DNA of 64,000 nucleotides from Acidobacteriaceae bacterium (GTDB taxonomy: Bacteria; Acidobacteriota; Terriglobia; Terriglobales; Acidobacteriaceae), in the NCBI GenBank assembly GCA_003134815.1, contig PLCO01000010.1:31717-95716 (forward strand), written 5' to 3'. Below the pieces are notes generated by a model. The model saw only the letters and a list, made by a program, of their open reading frames with translations. It ran no database searches and was not told the DNA's origin. Position 1 is the first letter of the stretch. Each line of letters opens with the position of its first letter. Both the position numbers and the translations under genes were made by a program. This document shows positions 19,286 through 28,029 of this stretch, one piece after another.

Positions 19286-20512
19286 TTACAATTCCGCTCG
19301 AAGCGCAGTGATTGGGTCAAGAGCGCTTGCTTTGTGTGCAGGATAGATGCCAAAGAATAATCCGACAGCAGTGGCTACGAAAAGCGCTACCAGGACGGAC
19401 CAGAGCGTCACAATCGTGGGGAATGAGATTGCCAATGTAAGCAGCTTGGCCAGCGTAATGCCAAACACTACGCCGATAAGCCCTCCGAGTGCAGCAAGCA
19501 ACGCCGATTCGATGAGGAATTGGAGCCGGATGTCGCGGCGGCGGGCTCCCAACGCTTTGCGCACGCCGATTTCACGGGTCCGTTCGGTCACGGTCACCAT
19601 CATGATGTTCATGATCACGATGCCGCCGATGACAAGTGTGACCGCAGCGATCGCTATGACGACGGCGCCGAAATTGTCCAAAATACTCACAAGCAGGTTT
19701 CCGAACGTCGCGCTGGAATCGATGGAAAATGCATCAGGCGCGCCGGGTGCGAGATGACGCCGCGTGCGCAGGATCGTTCGCAGATCGTCGCTTACGGCCT
19801 CCATCACTGCGCCGCCACTGCCTGAATCCACGAGAATCTGCAGGCTCTGATTGGAGCCGTAAGCCTCAAGAAAACTCGTCAGGGGAATGGCCACCCAGTT
19901 GTCCATGCTGCGGCCAAACATTTTGCCCTGGCTTTCGCCCACGCCGATCACGGTGTAGGACGCGCCATCGACGCGAATCTCTTTGCCCAGCGGGTCGCCG
20001 GCGCCGAGCACATTGTCCACAATGTCAGAGCCTACGATGGCTACGTGCGCTGAGTGCTGGTCTTCCATCTCGGTAAACGAGCGGCCCAGCACGATGTTTA
20101 GATTCGAAATCGGCGGCATGGTCCATGTCCAGCCGCGAATGTCAGTGTCTGTCGTGGACTGCGATCCGCGCACAACTTTGCCGGTGCTATCACGCTGCGC
20201 GCCGACCGCCGCGCAGGTCTGGCACAGGTCGACAATTGCGCGATAGTCGTCATAGGTTACGTCTTTGCGCTTCTGAAATTCGACAAACTCCGCAATGGTC
20301 ATAAACGTCTGGGGCATCTTACTGACGGTGATGACGGCCGCGCCATAGGTATTGATCTTTGTTGTGACGAATCCCTTGGCTCCGTTAACGAGCGTGACCA
20401 CCGTGATTACAGCAGCAACGGCGATGACCATTCCAATCAGCGTAAGAATGGAGCGCATCTTGTTTGCCCAAAGCGATTGCAGCGCGAGTTTGAAGGCCTC
20501 ACCGATTGGCAT
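19286..20512 (-). CDS. MacB-like ABC transporter permease (first of pair)
   Basis: A 408-residue paralog of the neighbouring permease with the same layout: a membrane helix near residues 20-40, a MacB periplasmic core, then three helices with TERTREIGVRKALGARRRDI and the ending YPAHKASALDPITALRAEL. The periplasmic domain has a CQTC pair near residue 95 that the partner lacks. The two probably form a heterodimeric transporter with an ATP-binding protein encoded elsewhere. A membrane-fusion partner gene is also missing here. Confidence 0.9.
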   Translation of the reverse strand: MPIGEAFKLALQSLWANKMRSILTLIGMVIAVAAVITVVTLVNGAKGFVTTKINTYGAAVITVSKMPQTFMTIAEFVEFQKRKDVTYDDYRAIVDLCQTCAAVGAQRDSTGKVVRGSQSTTDTDIRGWTWTMPPISNLNIVLGRSFTEMEDQHSAHVAIVGSDIVDNVLGAGDPLGKEIRVDGASYTVIGVGESQGKMFGRSMDNWVAIPLTSFLEAYGSNQSLQILVDSGSGGAVMEAVSDDLRTILRTRRHLAPGAPDAFSIDSSATFGNLLVSILDNFGAVVIAIAAVTLVIGGIVIMNIMMVTVTERTREIGVRKALGARRRDIRLQFLIESALLAALGGLIGVVFGITLAKLLTLAISFPTIVTLWSVLVALFVATAVGLFFGIYPAHKASALDPITALRAEL

Positions 20513-20584
20513 GATCTGCTTTCATGATACGCAAGTGGCCGATTCGGGGTTCCGGGCGCAACGAATCAGCGGCCGGTCAGATTC

Positions 20585-20610
20585 GCGCCCCGAGTTAGCG
20601 CCCCGAGCTG
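20585..20610. repeat. 13-bp tandem repeat spanning the dut stop codon
   Basis: GCGCCCCGAG occurs at 20585-20594 and again at 20598-20607, separated by TTA, which is the dut stop codon on the minus strand. The last codons of dut are thus repeated after its stop. Confidence 0.8.
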
Positions 20611-21029
20611 CCGAAGCCCTTTTCCGCGCGGATCGAGCCTTGAAGGCTTTCAACTTCCTGAACGAGACCGGTGAGGACAGGGACGGGAACCATCTGCGCG
20701 ATCTTTTCGCCTGCCTGCAAATCGACGGCCGTATCGCCCAGGTTGGTCATTACGACCAGGATCTCGCCGCGGTAGCCCGAGTCGATCACGCCGCCGGTGG
20801 TGGCAATGCCGCGCGACGCCATCGATGAGCGGTCGCGCACCAGCAGACCCAGTGGAGTGTCGGTTTTCGGATCGCGAGCTTCCACGGCAATCCCTGTTCG
20901 GACCTTTATCGTGGCGCGGGGCGCCAGCGTGACCCCTTCGAACGCAAACAGGTCATAGCCCAGGTCCTCGCCCGGATGCGCCACCACCGGCGCCCGCGCA
21001 CCTGCTTCTAAAAGCTTTACACGCAACAT
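20595..21029 (-). CDS. dut: dUTP diphosphatase
   Basis: A 144-residue enzyme that hydrolyses dUTP to dUMP, keeping uracil out of DNA. Length and motifs match trimeric dUTPases: DLGYDLFAF (motif 1), DRSSMASRG (motif 2), GVIDSGYRGEI (motif 3 with the catalytic Asp), GEKIAQMV (motif 4) and EKGFGSSGR (motif 5, a slightly diverged RGxGGFGSTG). The ATG at 21029 is chosen because family similarity starts at MLRVKLLEAGA; an upstream ATG at 21137 would add 36 unlike residues. It is the first gene before the permease pair, 82 nt away. Confidence 0.93.
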   Translation of the reverse strand: MLRVKLLEAGARAPVVAHPGEDLGYDLFAFEGVTLAPRATIKVRTGIAVEARDPKTDTPLGLLVRDRSSMASRGIATTGGVIDSGYRGEILVVMTNLGDTAVDLQAGEKIAQMVPVPVLTGLVQEVESLQGSIRAEKGFGSSGR

Positions 21030-21305
21030 GTGTTTGATGTTAGCAGCGTAGACGGATAAGCACTGAAGAAGGCCGAATCCGGAGCCGATTAGAGGAATGT
21101 GGGGGTGCCGGATAACCCTTTCGTCGCATTGAGGCATCAGAACTGTTGCTCTAGACTGGCTGCAAACAAGATTGTTTCAGGCCTGTTTCGAGACAAGTTT
21201 CTCGCGTTTGTTCCAGTTAATCAGGCATTTGCGCGTCATGGCTTCGCAGGGGATGCCAGCCGAAATCGGTAAGGGCATCCAGCTTTTTGCCCAGGATGGT
21301 TAGGG

Positions 21306-21653
21306 ATGAGAATCATTATCTTTGCCGAAAAGTTCGAGAATGACGCCTGGGACGTTTGGGAATACACCTGCAGCCCCAAAGAGGCTAAGACAATTCTCAA
21401 TTCCGCAATGATGAGCGCCAGATTCCACGCATCGGACGGGCCACCGAATCATGCGGACCTGCTCGAAACGGCACGCCGCATCTTCAACATCACGCACGGC
21501 ACCGTAGCCAGCCCGATGGATGGGGATCTAAAGGTCTATTGCATCTGCGTTGAAGAGATGGTGATCGGAGTCTGCGAGAAGATTCGCCAATATTCCCAGA
21601 GGATCATCGAGGCGCATCAGTTTGCTGAGTTCGGGCTTGGGAAATCCGCCTGA
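21306..21653 (+). CDS. Small hypothetical protein beside rnpB
   Basis: A 115-residue soluble protein of unknown family. It starts MRIIIFAEKFENDAWDVWEY and contains a fairly acidic middle with two cysteines close together (VYCICVEEM). There is no signal peptide or membrane helix. It is likely real because codon use looks normal, the frame is open without long competing readings, and a strong hairpin follows the stop. The 276 bases upstream of it, back to dut, hold nothing I can identify. Confidence 0.6.
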   Translation: MRIIIFAEKFENDAWDVWEYTCSPKEAKTILNSAMMSARFHASDGPPNHADLLETARRIFNITHGTVASPMDGDLKVYCICVEEMVIGVCEKIRQYSQRIIEAHQFAEFGLGKSA

Positions 21654-21702
21654 TCGGTTAAGAGACGCACCCAAGAAATTTCAGACGACGCCCTAAAATG
21701 GT

Positions 21703-21744
21703 CAGCCCCGGCCGGTTTTGCTCCGGTCGGGGCTGTCGTTTGTT
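21703..21744 (+). terminator. Hairpin terminator after the small hypothetical gene
   Basis: CAGCCCCGGCCGG and CCGGTCGGGGCTG pair over 13 bases (one G-U) around a 7-base loop, followed by TCGTTTGTT. It would stop plus-strand transcription from 21306-21653 and may also serve the convergent rnpB. Confidence 0.7.
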
Positions 21745-21775
21745 ATCCCAACGACGAAAAGTACGTCGTCGGGAT
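21745..21775 (-). terminator. Hairpin just downstream of rnpB
   Basis: ATCCC-A-ACGACG pairs with CGTCGT-C-GGGAT around a 7-base loop, starting 10 bases past the 3' end of RNase P RNA. It lacks a long U tract, so it could be a processing barrier rather than a true terminator. Confidence 0.45.
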
Positions 21776-21785
21776 TGGAGCATTC

Positions 21786-22282
21786 GGCAAAAGGACTCGT
21801 AAGCCGAATTCTGTTCTACTGCGGTCATTCCTCTAGGCGCCGCGTTACCGCGGACGCTCATCAGCGACCTACCCGGAGGTTTCGGCAATTGCTTGAGCCG
21901 CCTTGCCGCATCGGGCAGATGCGTAACCAGCGCCTGGCTCTCGGCCCCGGTTTCCCTCCCTATTTGGTCTTGCTCCGTGTGGGGTTTACCCTGCCTCCGG
22001 CATTGCTGCCGGAGCGGTGCGCTCTTACCGCACCTTTTCACCCTTACCCCAGCAGGACTGGCCGCGCAGGCGAACCTGTTTGACCCTTCCGGAAGCCCTG
22101 CAGCCCGAAAGCCGAGGGGTAGCCGAGGCGGTATATTTTCTGTGGCACTAGCCGTCCGCGGGATTTGAAGCCCGCATCCCGGACGTTATCCGGCACACTG
22201 CCCTGCGGAGTTCGGACTTTCCTCTCCCGGCAACCTCTGCTTGCGCAAGGGCTTCCGGCAGCGACCGCCCGGTCCTCCTGCC
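21786..22282 (-). ncRNA. rnpB: RNase P RNA, bacterial type A
   Basis: The catalytic RNA that trims the 5' ends of tRNA precursors. On the minus strand it has the universal core GAGAGGAAAGTCCGAACTC near the 5' side (about 22210-22230) and the conserved ACAGAATTCGGCTTACGAG at the 3' side (about 21797-21817). The ends were set by helix P1: GGCAGGAGGAC (22282-22272) pairs with GTCCTTTTGCC (21796-21786) over 11 positions, with two G-U pairs. The resulting length of about 497 nt is longer than the roughly 380 nt of E. coli, so some peripheral helices must be extended. Confidence 0.93.
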
Positions 22283-22411
22283 AGGATTTAGTGTATCGCG
22301 AATGGGCTTTGCATTCAGCATTACGTTGGTTTGCGGAAGCGACATTCGATGCATCTGCTATAAAGATTCCCGGACGATTTATTCCGCAGACCCCTCGCTT
22401 GAAGGATTCCC

Positions 22412-23779
22412 ATGAGATTGACCGCATCGCTCCCTCTCGCCTCCGCACTGATCGCACTTCTATTCATCACCGGCTCGTTTTCTGGGCGCGCGCAGCAGGC
22501 CGCACCCGCTTCGGCTCCGGCTCCGGCTCCGTCTCCGAAGATCGACATGAATCCCGTTTCACCGGGGTCTGCGGGCTTTTCGCCGGAACGACTCGAACGG
22601 CTGCACGCGGCGATTCAGGAAGAGATTGACCAGAAGCATCTGGCCGGCGCTGTCACGCTGCTCGCGCGTCATGGCAAGATCGTGGACTACCGCACCTACG
22701 GAATGCGCGACATGTCCGCCGCCGTGCCGATGACCAAGGACACAATTTTCCGCGACTATTCCATGACCAAGCCCGTGACCGGCGTGGCGATGATGATCCT
22801 TTACGAAGAGGGCAAGTGGCTGCCGTCGGATCCGATCTCGAAATACATCCCCGAATTCGCGCACCTCAAAGTTTTCAACGGCTTCGACGCCAACGGCAAG
22901 ATGCTGCTCGCGGACCCGGATCACGCGCCGACGATGCACGAGCTGATGACGCACACTGCCGGCTTCACCTACGGCAACGCCGACACGCCCGTCGACAAGA
23001 TGGTCCACGACTTGAATCTGGATCATGCGAAGAGTCTTCAGGAGCGGATCGATCTGCTGGCGCAGGCTCCGCTGCTGTATCAGCCCGGCACGCGCTGGGT
23101 TTACAGCCCGTCCATGGACATCCAGGGCTACATCGTCGAGAAACTCTCCGGCCAGTCGCTCCCCGACTTCACGCGCGACCACATCTTTGTGCCGCTGGGA
23201 ATGACGGATGCGGGATTCTTCGTTCCTGCCGACAAGCGCGCCCGATTTGCCGCCGGCTATCACGAGGCCAACGGCGAGCTGGTCGCCGAAGCTACGACGA
23301 ACGGCATTCCCGACGACTACGCCACCCAGCCGCCGAATCCTTCGGGCGGCGGCGGCCTGGTTTCAACAGTTGAGGATTACTATCGCTTCGCGCAGATGCT
23401 CTTAAATGGCGGCGAGCTGGGCGACACGCGCGGCGAAACACGTATTCTGGCGCCGGCTACCGTGAGGCTGATGACATCAAACCATCTGCCCGCCGCGCTG
23501 CTCACCGGGCAATTTGGGATCGGCCAGCACATCATGCGGCCTGGATTCGGCTACGGATACAACTGCGCGGTCGTCTACGATCCGCCGCTGGCCGATCTTT
23601 CCGACGGCAAGGGCACGTTTTTCTGGGACGGCGCCGCGGGCACATGGTTCTGGGCCGACCCGACCAACGACATCGTCTTTGTGGGAATGATCCAGCGCCG
23701 CACAAGCCCGGACAATCACCACCTGCTTTACCGCGTGCACGCGCTTGTGAATCAGGCGCTGGTTGATCCGACGAAGTAG
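22412..23779 (+). CDS. Secreted serine hydrolase, class C beta-lactamase/esterase family
   Basis: A 455-residue exported protein with a hydrophobic leader (LPLASALIALLFITG) and a Pro/Ala-rich linker. The beta-lactamase-like fold is shown by the SxxK nucleophile motif in DYSMTKPVTG near residue 116, the YSP motif in RWVYSPSMDI (Tyr-x-x type) and HTAGFTYG. Members include esterases and D-aminopeptidase-like enzymes, and most are not antibiotic-resistance enzymes. The substrate is unknown. It is followed after 153 nt by the DoxX gene. Confidence 0.87.
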   Translation: MRLTASLPLASALIALLFITGSFSGRAQQAAPASAPAPAPSPKIDMNPVSPGSAGFSPERLERLHAAIQEEIDQKHLAGAVTLLARHGKIVDYRTYGMRDMSAAVPMTKDTIFRDYSMTKPVTGVAMMILYEEGKWLPSDPISKYIPEFAHLKVFNGFDANGKMLLADPDHAPTMHELMTHTAGFTYGNADTPVDKMVHDLNLDHAKSLQERIDLLAQAPLLYQPGTRWVYSPSMDIQGYIVEKLSGQSLPDFTRDHIFVPLGMTDAGFFVPADKRARFAAGYHEANGELVAEATTNGIPDDYATQPPNPSGGGGLVSTVEDYYRFAQMLLNGGELGDTRGETRILAPATVRLMTSNHLPAALLTGQFGIGQHIMRPGFGYGYNCAVVYDPPLADLSDGKGTFFWDGAAGTWFWADPTNDIVFVGMIQRRTSPDNHHLLYRVHALVNQALVDPTK

Positions 23780-23932
23780 AACGGCCCCGCCTCGCAGAGA
23801 GGAAAAACAATTGCATCGCCCATCGGTCTGCCGCCATCCACTTTGTGCGGGGCAATAACTTTCTCCGCGCCGGGCCGAGATCCGTCCTCACGGTTTCATT
23901 CCCTTTTTCATTTCAACACCCAGGAGAAGCTC

Positions 23933-24319
23933 ATGAAAATCGTTTCCCTCATTGCCCGCCTGCTGCTTGGCGCACTCATGGTCTTTGCCGGCTCCAACCA
24001 TATCTTCAATTTTCTTCCCACGGCACCCATGCCTTCGGGCGTGGCCGGGGAGTTTCTCGGAGCGATGATTGCTACGGGCTATATGTCCATCGTCGGAGCC
24101 TGCGAAGTTGCCGCAGGGCTGTTGCTTCTCGTCAACCGATTCGTGCCACTGGCCCTTGCCGTGCTTGGTCCCATCATCGTCAACATATTCATTGTGAGTT
24201 TGCTGATGTCGCCTAAAGCGCTGCCTGTGGCGATCCTCGTCGCCATTCTCTGGATACTGGCGGCGTACCGCGTTCGCACGGCATTCTTGCCCTTGTTGCA
24301 GCAGCGCGTTGCGGAGTAA
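23933..24319 (+). CDS. DoxX-like membrane protein
   Basis: A 128-residue protein with four predicted membrane helices, starting MKIVSLIARLLLGALMVFAG and containing the GSNHIFNF and EVAAGLLLL segments usual in the DoxX/SURF4-like family. The biochemical role of this group is poorly defined. The ATG at 23933 has a good CAGGAGAAG ribosome-binding site; a longer reading from 23843 does not fit. Confidence 0.85.
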   Translation: MKIVSLIARLLLGALMVFAGSNHIFNFLPTAPMPSGVAGEFLGAMIATGYMSIVGACEVAAGLLLLVNRFVPLALAVLGPIIVNIFIVSLLMSPKALPVAILVAILWILAAYRVRTAFLPLLQQRVAE

Positions 24320-24376
24320 CTCCGGATGCGGCAGTTGGCATTCGTCGTGATTGCGTCGCTACAATCGCTGTAAGGG

Positions 24377-25414
24377 ATGATCCAGTACCTCTATCTCGGC
24401 CGCGTTGACTACGCTGAGGCGCTTCGCCTGCAGCAGGAGCTTGTCACGCTGCGCACGGCGGGCCGCATCGGCAACGCGTTACTGCTGCTTGAACATCCGC
24501 CCGTGCTCACGCTGGGCCGCAACGCCAGGCGCGCTAACATTCTGGCGTCGGACGAGCTGCTTGCTGCGCGCGGCGTCACGCTGCATGAGATCAACCGCGG
24601 CGGCGACGTCACGTATCACGGACCCGGCCAGCTCATCGGCTACCCCATCTTCGATCTACGCAGCCTGCGTAATCCCCAATCTTCTCGGCCGGGGGCGGCC
24701 GGCGATTCCTCCGCTGCGGCGGGCAGGCGTCTCGGGCCGGTCGATTTTGTTCGCCTCATGGAAGAAGCGCTGATCCACCTCTGCGGCGAGTTTGGCGTGA
24801 ATGCCGGGCGCATCTGCGGATTAACAGGCGTGTGGTGCGGTCTTTCCGAGCCACAAATTTCGTCCGGCGAACTCAAATGCGAAGCGAAGAACTCGTCCAA
24901 CGCGCTGCAGTCCTCAGGACCATGGGCAGCACAAGCACCGCCCGCTGCGCAAGACATGTCCAAGGGCCTCGTGCCGGGAGGCCGCAAGATTGCCGCCATC
25001 GGCATTCACGTCGCTCGCGGCGTTACTTCGCATGGCTTCGCCTTTAACGTCACCACCGATCTCCGTGACTTTGCGCTCATCAATCCGTGCGGCATTACCG
25101 ACCGGCCCGTGACGAGTCTCGAAAGGGAAGTTGCAGATCCAAAAAATCTTCCGACTCTCGAATCGCTCGCACCCATGGCTGCGCGCCAGTTCGGCCTTGT
25201 CTTTGACGAACCGGTTGTATGCGTCGAAGACCTCGCTTCGCTTCGCGCGCTGGCGGACGCAAGGCTCGATTCACCTGCAGCCAATTCTCCGGCCGGCGAA
25301 TTTCCCGCGCCGGGATTTCCAGCGCGAGAGTTTCCTGCAGAAGACGCGCCACTTCAGATTCCGCCGGAGATTGAGCGACTGCGGCGCAGTAAAGGCCGGC
25401 CCATTTCAGCTTGA
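24377..25414 (+). CDS. lipB: Octanoyl-[ACP]:protein octanoyltransferase with insertions
   Basis: LipB moves octanoate from acyl carrier protein to the lipoyl domains of 2-oxoacid dehydrogenases, the first step of lipoate synthesis. The motifs RGGDVTYHGPGQLIGYPIF, RKIAAIGIH (catalytic Lys) and INPCGI (catalytic Cys) are intact. At 345 residues it is about 120 longer than usual. The extra parts are an insertion near residues 95-115, a Ser/Ala-rich one near 155-195, and a C-terminal tail with F-P-A-x-x pentapeptide repeats. A TACAAT box lies just upstream (24359-24364). The lipoyl-bearing E2 gene is 1.3 kb downstream. Confidence 0.92.
   Translation: MIQYLYLGRVDYAEALRLQQELVTLRTAGRIGNALLLLEHPPVLTLGRNARRANILASDELLAARGVTLHEINRGGDVTYHGPGQLIGYPIFDLRSLRNPQSSRPGAAGDSSAAAGRRLGPVDFVRLMEEALIHLCGEFGVNAGRICGLTGVWCGLSEPQISSGELKCEAKNSSNALQSSGPWAAQAPPAAQDMSKGLVPGGRKIAAIGIHVARGVTSHGFAFNVTTDLRDFALINPCGITDRPVTSLEREVADPKNLPTLESLAPMAARQFGLVFDEPVVCVEDLASLRALADARLDSPAANSPAGEFPAPGFPAREFPAEDAPLQIPPEIERLRRSKGRPISA
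25293..25352 (+). repeat. 15-bp in-frame tandem repeats at the end of lipB
   Basis: Four degenerate 15-base units (starting 25293, 25308, 25323, 25338) encode the C-terminal pentapeptide repeats PAGEF-PAPGF-PAREF-PAEDA. They lie beyond the catalytic domain. Confidence 0.75.
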
Positions 25415-25526
25415 ACGCGCCTGTCAACCTCCGAATTCTGATGCTGTACCACTTGAATCTTTGAGTTGCACCTTGGCGTCAGCAGGCTTTGGAGCTTCTG
25501 GCGTAGAATTGTGCGAGTCCCTCACG

Positions 25527-26477
25527 ATGCCGGAAAATCATGTCAATTTCGTGTACAAACTGGACGGAAACGTGCAGGAAGTGGACGTGTTTAAGCTCGC
25601 CCCGACTCTTCTAGCGTTGGGAGAATTGATCCAAGAGAGCAATCAAGAAATTAACCCCGCCGGCAGACAGATTGGCGTAAACGTCAAGCCGTTCCGCGAG
25701 GGGTCGTTCATTGTTGACTTGACGATCTTCCCTCAGACGAATCTGCAACATGTGCTTGATTTGTTGGGATCCCAATCGGTAGAACAGGTGAAACGCCTGC
25801 TTGAGTGGATTGGCTTGATCACGGGCAGCGGTGGCGTCGTCGGCGTAGTGCAGCTGATCAAATGGCTTAAAGGAAGACCGAAGGCCGTCGACGAAATGAA
25901 GCCGGGAGAATTCCGTTATACCGCAGGAGATGACAGAAGCATTACGGTGAACGCGCACGTGCATCAGTTGTTCTCGAGTTCCAGAATTACGAATCATCTC
26001 TATCAGGTGTATGGCGCGCCGATGGAGGATCAGTCCCCTGTGACTGATATCAGAACCTATATCGATGGAGAATCTGAGACTGAGGTTGTCTTTGATCGGA
26101 GCGAAGTCCCCGTCATTAGAGAGTTCGTTGACCCTGCGGCCAGGCTAACTTCCAGCAACGAGATTGTTAAGGAGCACATCCAGGAAGGCGTGTTTCTCAA
26201 CCCCAAGCGAGGCTCATTTGAAGACGATCCTCGCGACTGGTCCTTTTATCGCGGCAGGGGCAGAAATGACATCATCACGGCCACGATAAAAGACAAGGAG
26301 TTTCTCCAGGATTATGCGGCCGGAAAGTACAGGTTCCTCTCTTCAGACCTGCTAACCGTCACCCTCCTCGAACGCCAAATCGTAGAAGGCACAATCGTCA
26401 AAAAGCCGGTATACGAGATTCTGCGCGTTACAAATTACATCAAGGGACCGGAACAACGAACCCTTCCTGGCGTCTAA
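25527..26477 (+). CDS. Unclassified 316-residue protein in an AT-richer segment
   Basis: No named family is recognised. The N-terminal part reads as a compact domain (DVFKLAPTLLALGELIQESN, then a beta-rich stretch with VKPFREGSFIVDLTIF). Next comes a Gly-rich amphipathic or membrane-active helix region (WIGLITGSGGVVGVVQLIKWLKGR, about residues 92-115). The rest is a soluble domain with DDRSITVNAHVHQLF and two or three further blocks. The start at 25527 is chosen because the upstream frame overlaps lipB. Base composition is about 48-50% GC by a hand count of one line, lower than its neighbours, suggesting transfer. Confidence 0.75.
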   Translation: MPENHVNFVYKLDGNVQEVDVFKLAPTLLALGELIQESNQEINPAGRQIGVNVKPFREGSFIVDLTIFPQTNLQHVLDLLGSQSVEQVKRLLEWIGLITGSGGVVGVVQLIKWLKGRPKAVDEMKPGEFRYTAGDDRSITVNAHVHQLFSSSRITNHLYQVYGAPMEDQSPVTDIRTYIDGESETEVVFDRSEVPVIREFVDPAARLTSSNEIVKEHIQEGVFLNPKRGSFEDDPRDWSFYRGRGRNDIITATIKDKEFLQDYAAGKYRFLSSDLLTVTLLERQIVEGTIVKKPVYEILRVTNYIKGPEQRTLPGV

Positions 26478-26686
26478 CGTTGCGCAGCGCATTGCTATGA
26501 CACCGCGTCGCCGGCGCGCCCGCGATTTATAATCCGGCAGGAGACCGACGCGCCCGCCCCACGGACGAGGATTTGTCGCGGGCCTCTTTGAGCCAGCCAT
26601 CCGCGGGGGCCCGGCGCGCGGGGCGCCGCTGGAGCGATGTTGGCTGGCTTTTGATCGCAAAAGCGGGACCGCGAAAGAGGAATGCC

Positions 26687-27964
26687 ATGCCGACGGAAAT
26701 CATCATGCCCCAGATGGGCGAGTCGATCTTCGAGGGCACCATCACGAAGTGGCTCAAGGCTGTCGGAGACACCGTCGCAATCGACGAGCCGCTCTTCGAG
26801 ATTTCGACCGATAAAGTTGATGCCGAGATTCCGTCGTCTGTCGTAGGTGTGTTGGCTGAGATACGCTTTCCCGAAGGCGCCACCGTCGAAGTTAACACCG
26901 TGGTTGCCGTGATCGGCGAAGTGGGCACGAAGGATGCGGCGCCAGCGCCGGCGGCGAAGGCCGGAGCGCAGCAAGCACCGTCAAAAGCGCAGGCGAATCT
27001 GGCACAGCAGCCGGTCCAAGAGTCTGCCCCACCGCAGGTGGCGGGCGGGCGCATCCGCTCTTCGCCGCTGGCCCGCCGCATCGCGAAGGAGCATGGCCTC
27101 CAGATCACTCGCATTGCGGGAACAGGCTCGGAGGGACGCATCACCAAAGATGATGTTCTGCGCGCCGCAAGCTCTCCCGTAGCTCAGACGACGGTTCAGA
27201 AGCCTGCCGCACCACAAGCGGTGACGCCGCCGGAGCTCGCCTCATTGCCGGCCGACGCCGTGCCCCTGACGCGCATGAGGGCCATCATTGCCGAGCGCAT
27301 GGTCGAGAGCGTGCACACGAGCCCTCACGTTTACACCGTCTACAAGGTGGACATGACGCGCATCGCGCGCCTGCGCGAGCAGCGCAAGGCTAACTTCGAT
27401 GCGCGCAACGGCGTGAAGCTCACGTTTATGCCGTTCATTGCCGCGGCTGCCGTCGCCGCGCTGCGCCGCTGCCCCATCGTCAACGCGTCTCTTGAAGGTT
27501 CTGCGCAGGGCCTTGCCATCCGTTATCACCGGTCTATTGATCTTGGAATCGCCGTTGCTCTCGACGGGGGACTCATCGTGCCTGTGATTCGCCACGCGGA
27601 GCAGCGCAGCTTTGCGGACGTCGCCCACTCCATCGCCGATCTCGCCTTGCGCGCGCGGTCAAAGAAACTCTTGCCCGATGAGGTTGGCGGGTCGACATTC
27701 ACGCTGACTAACGCGGGCGCGTTCGGTGGCGAGTACGGAATGCCGGTTATCAACCAGCCTGAGTCGGCCATCCTCGCTGTCGGCGGTTTGCGCAAGGAGC
27801 CGGCGGTGCTCACGGACGCCGATGGCAACGACTCGATTGCGATTCGGTCGATGCAGTACTTCTGCCTCGGCTTCGATCATCGCCTCATCGACGGCGCAGA
27901 CGGCGGCAAGTTCATGATGGAGTTCAAAAAGACGCTGGAAGGCTGGAACCAGGAGATCGGGTAA
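26687..27964 (+). CDS. Dihydrolipoamide acyltransferase (E2) of a 2-oxoacid dehydrogenase
   Basis: A 425-residue core subunit that carries acyl groups on lipoamide and passes them to CoA. Domains in order: an N-terminal lipoyl domain with the modified Lys in EISTDKVDAEIPS (residue about 43), an Ala/Pro/Gln linker, a peripheral-subunit-binding domain (SSPLARRIAKEHGL to GRITKDDVL), and the catalytic domain ending with the active-site His in FDHRLIDGADGGKF. E1 and E3 genes are not adjacent, so pyruvate, 2-oxoglutarate or branched-chain specificity is open. The start at 26687 opens the lipoyl domain; a longer reading from 26573 is not supported. Confidence 0.93.
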   Translation: MPTEIIMPQMGESIFEGTITKWLKAVGDTVAIDEPLFEISTDKVDAEIPSSVVGVLAEIRFPEGATVEVNTVVAVIGEVGTKDAAPAPAAKAGAQQAPSKAQANLAQQPVQESAPPQVAGGRIRSSPLARRIAKEHGLQITRIAGTGSEGRITKDDVLRAASSPVAQTTVQKPAAPQAVTPPELASLPADAVPLTRMRAIIAERMVESVHTSPHVYTVYKVDMTRIARLREQRKANFDARNGVKLTFMPFIAAAAVAALRRCPIVNASLEGSAQGLAIRYHRSIDLGIAVALDGGLIVPVIRHAEQRSFADVAHSIADLALRARSKKLLPDEVGGSTFTLTNAGAFGGEYGMPVINQPESAILAVGGLRKEPAVLTDADGNDSIAIRSMQYFCLGFDHRLIDGADGGKFMMEFKKTLEGWNQEIG

Positions 27965-28029
27965 GCCCGCAACTTCATTTATCCAAAGGGAGCAATGGCC
28001 CTTCAAGGCTCTGAATGCGCTAAAAGGGA

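Noticed and set aside
22412..23779. Beta-lactamase resistance gene
   Set aside because: The SxxK and YSP motifs fit the broad serine-hydrolase family, but nothing indicates antibiotic hydrolysis; a general esterase or peptidase is more likely.
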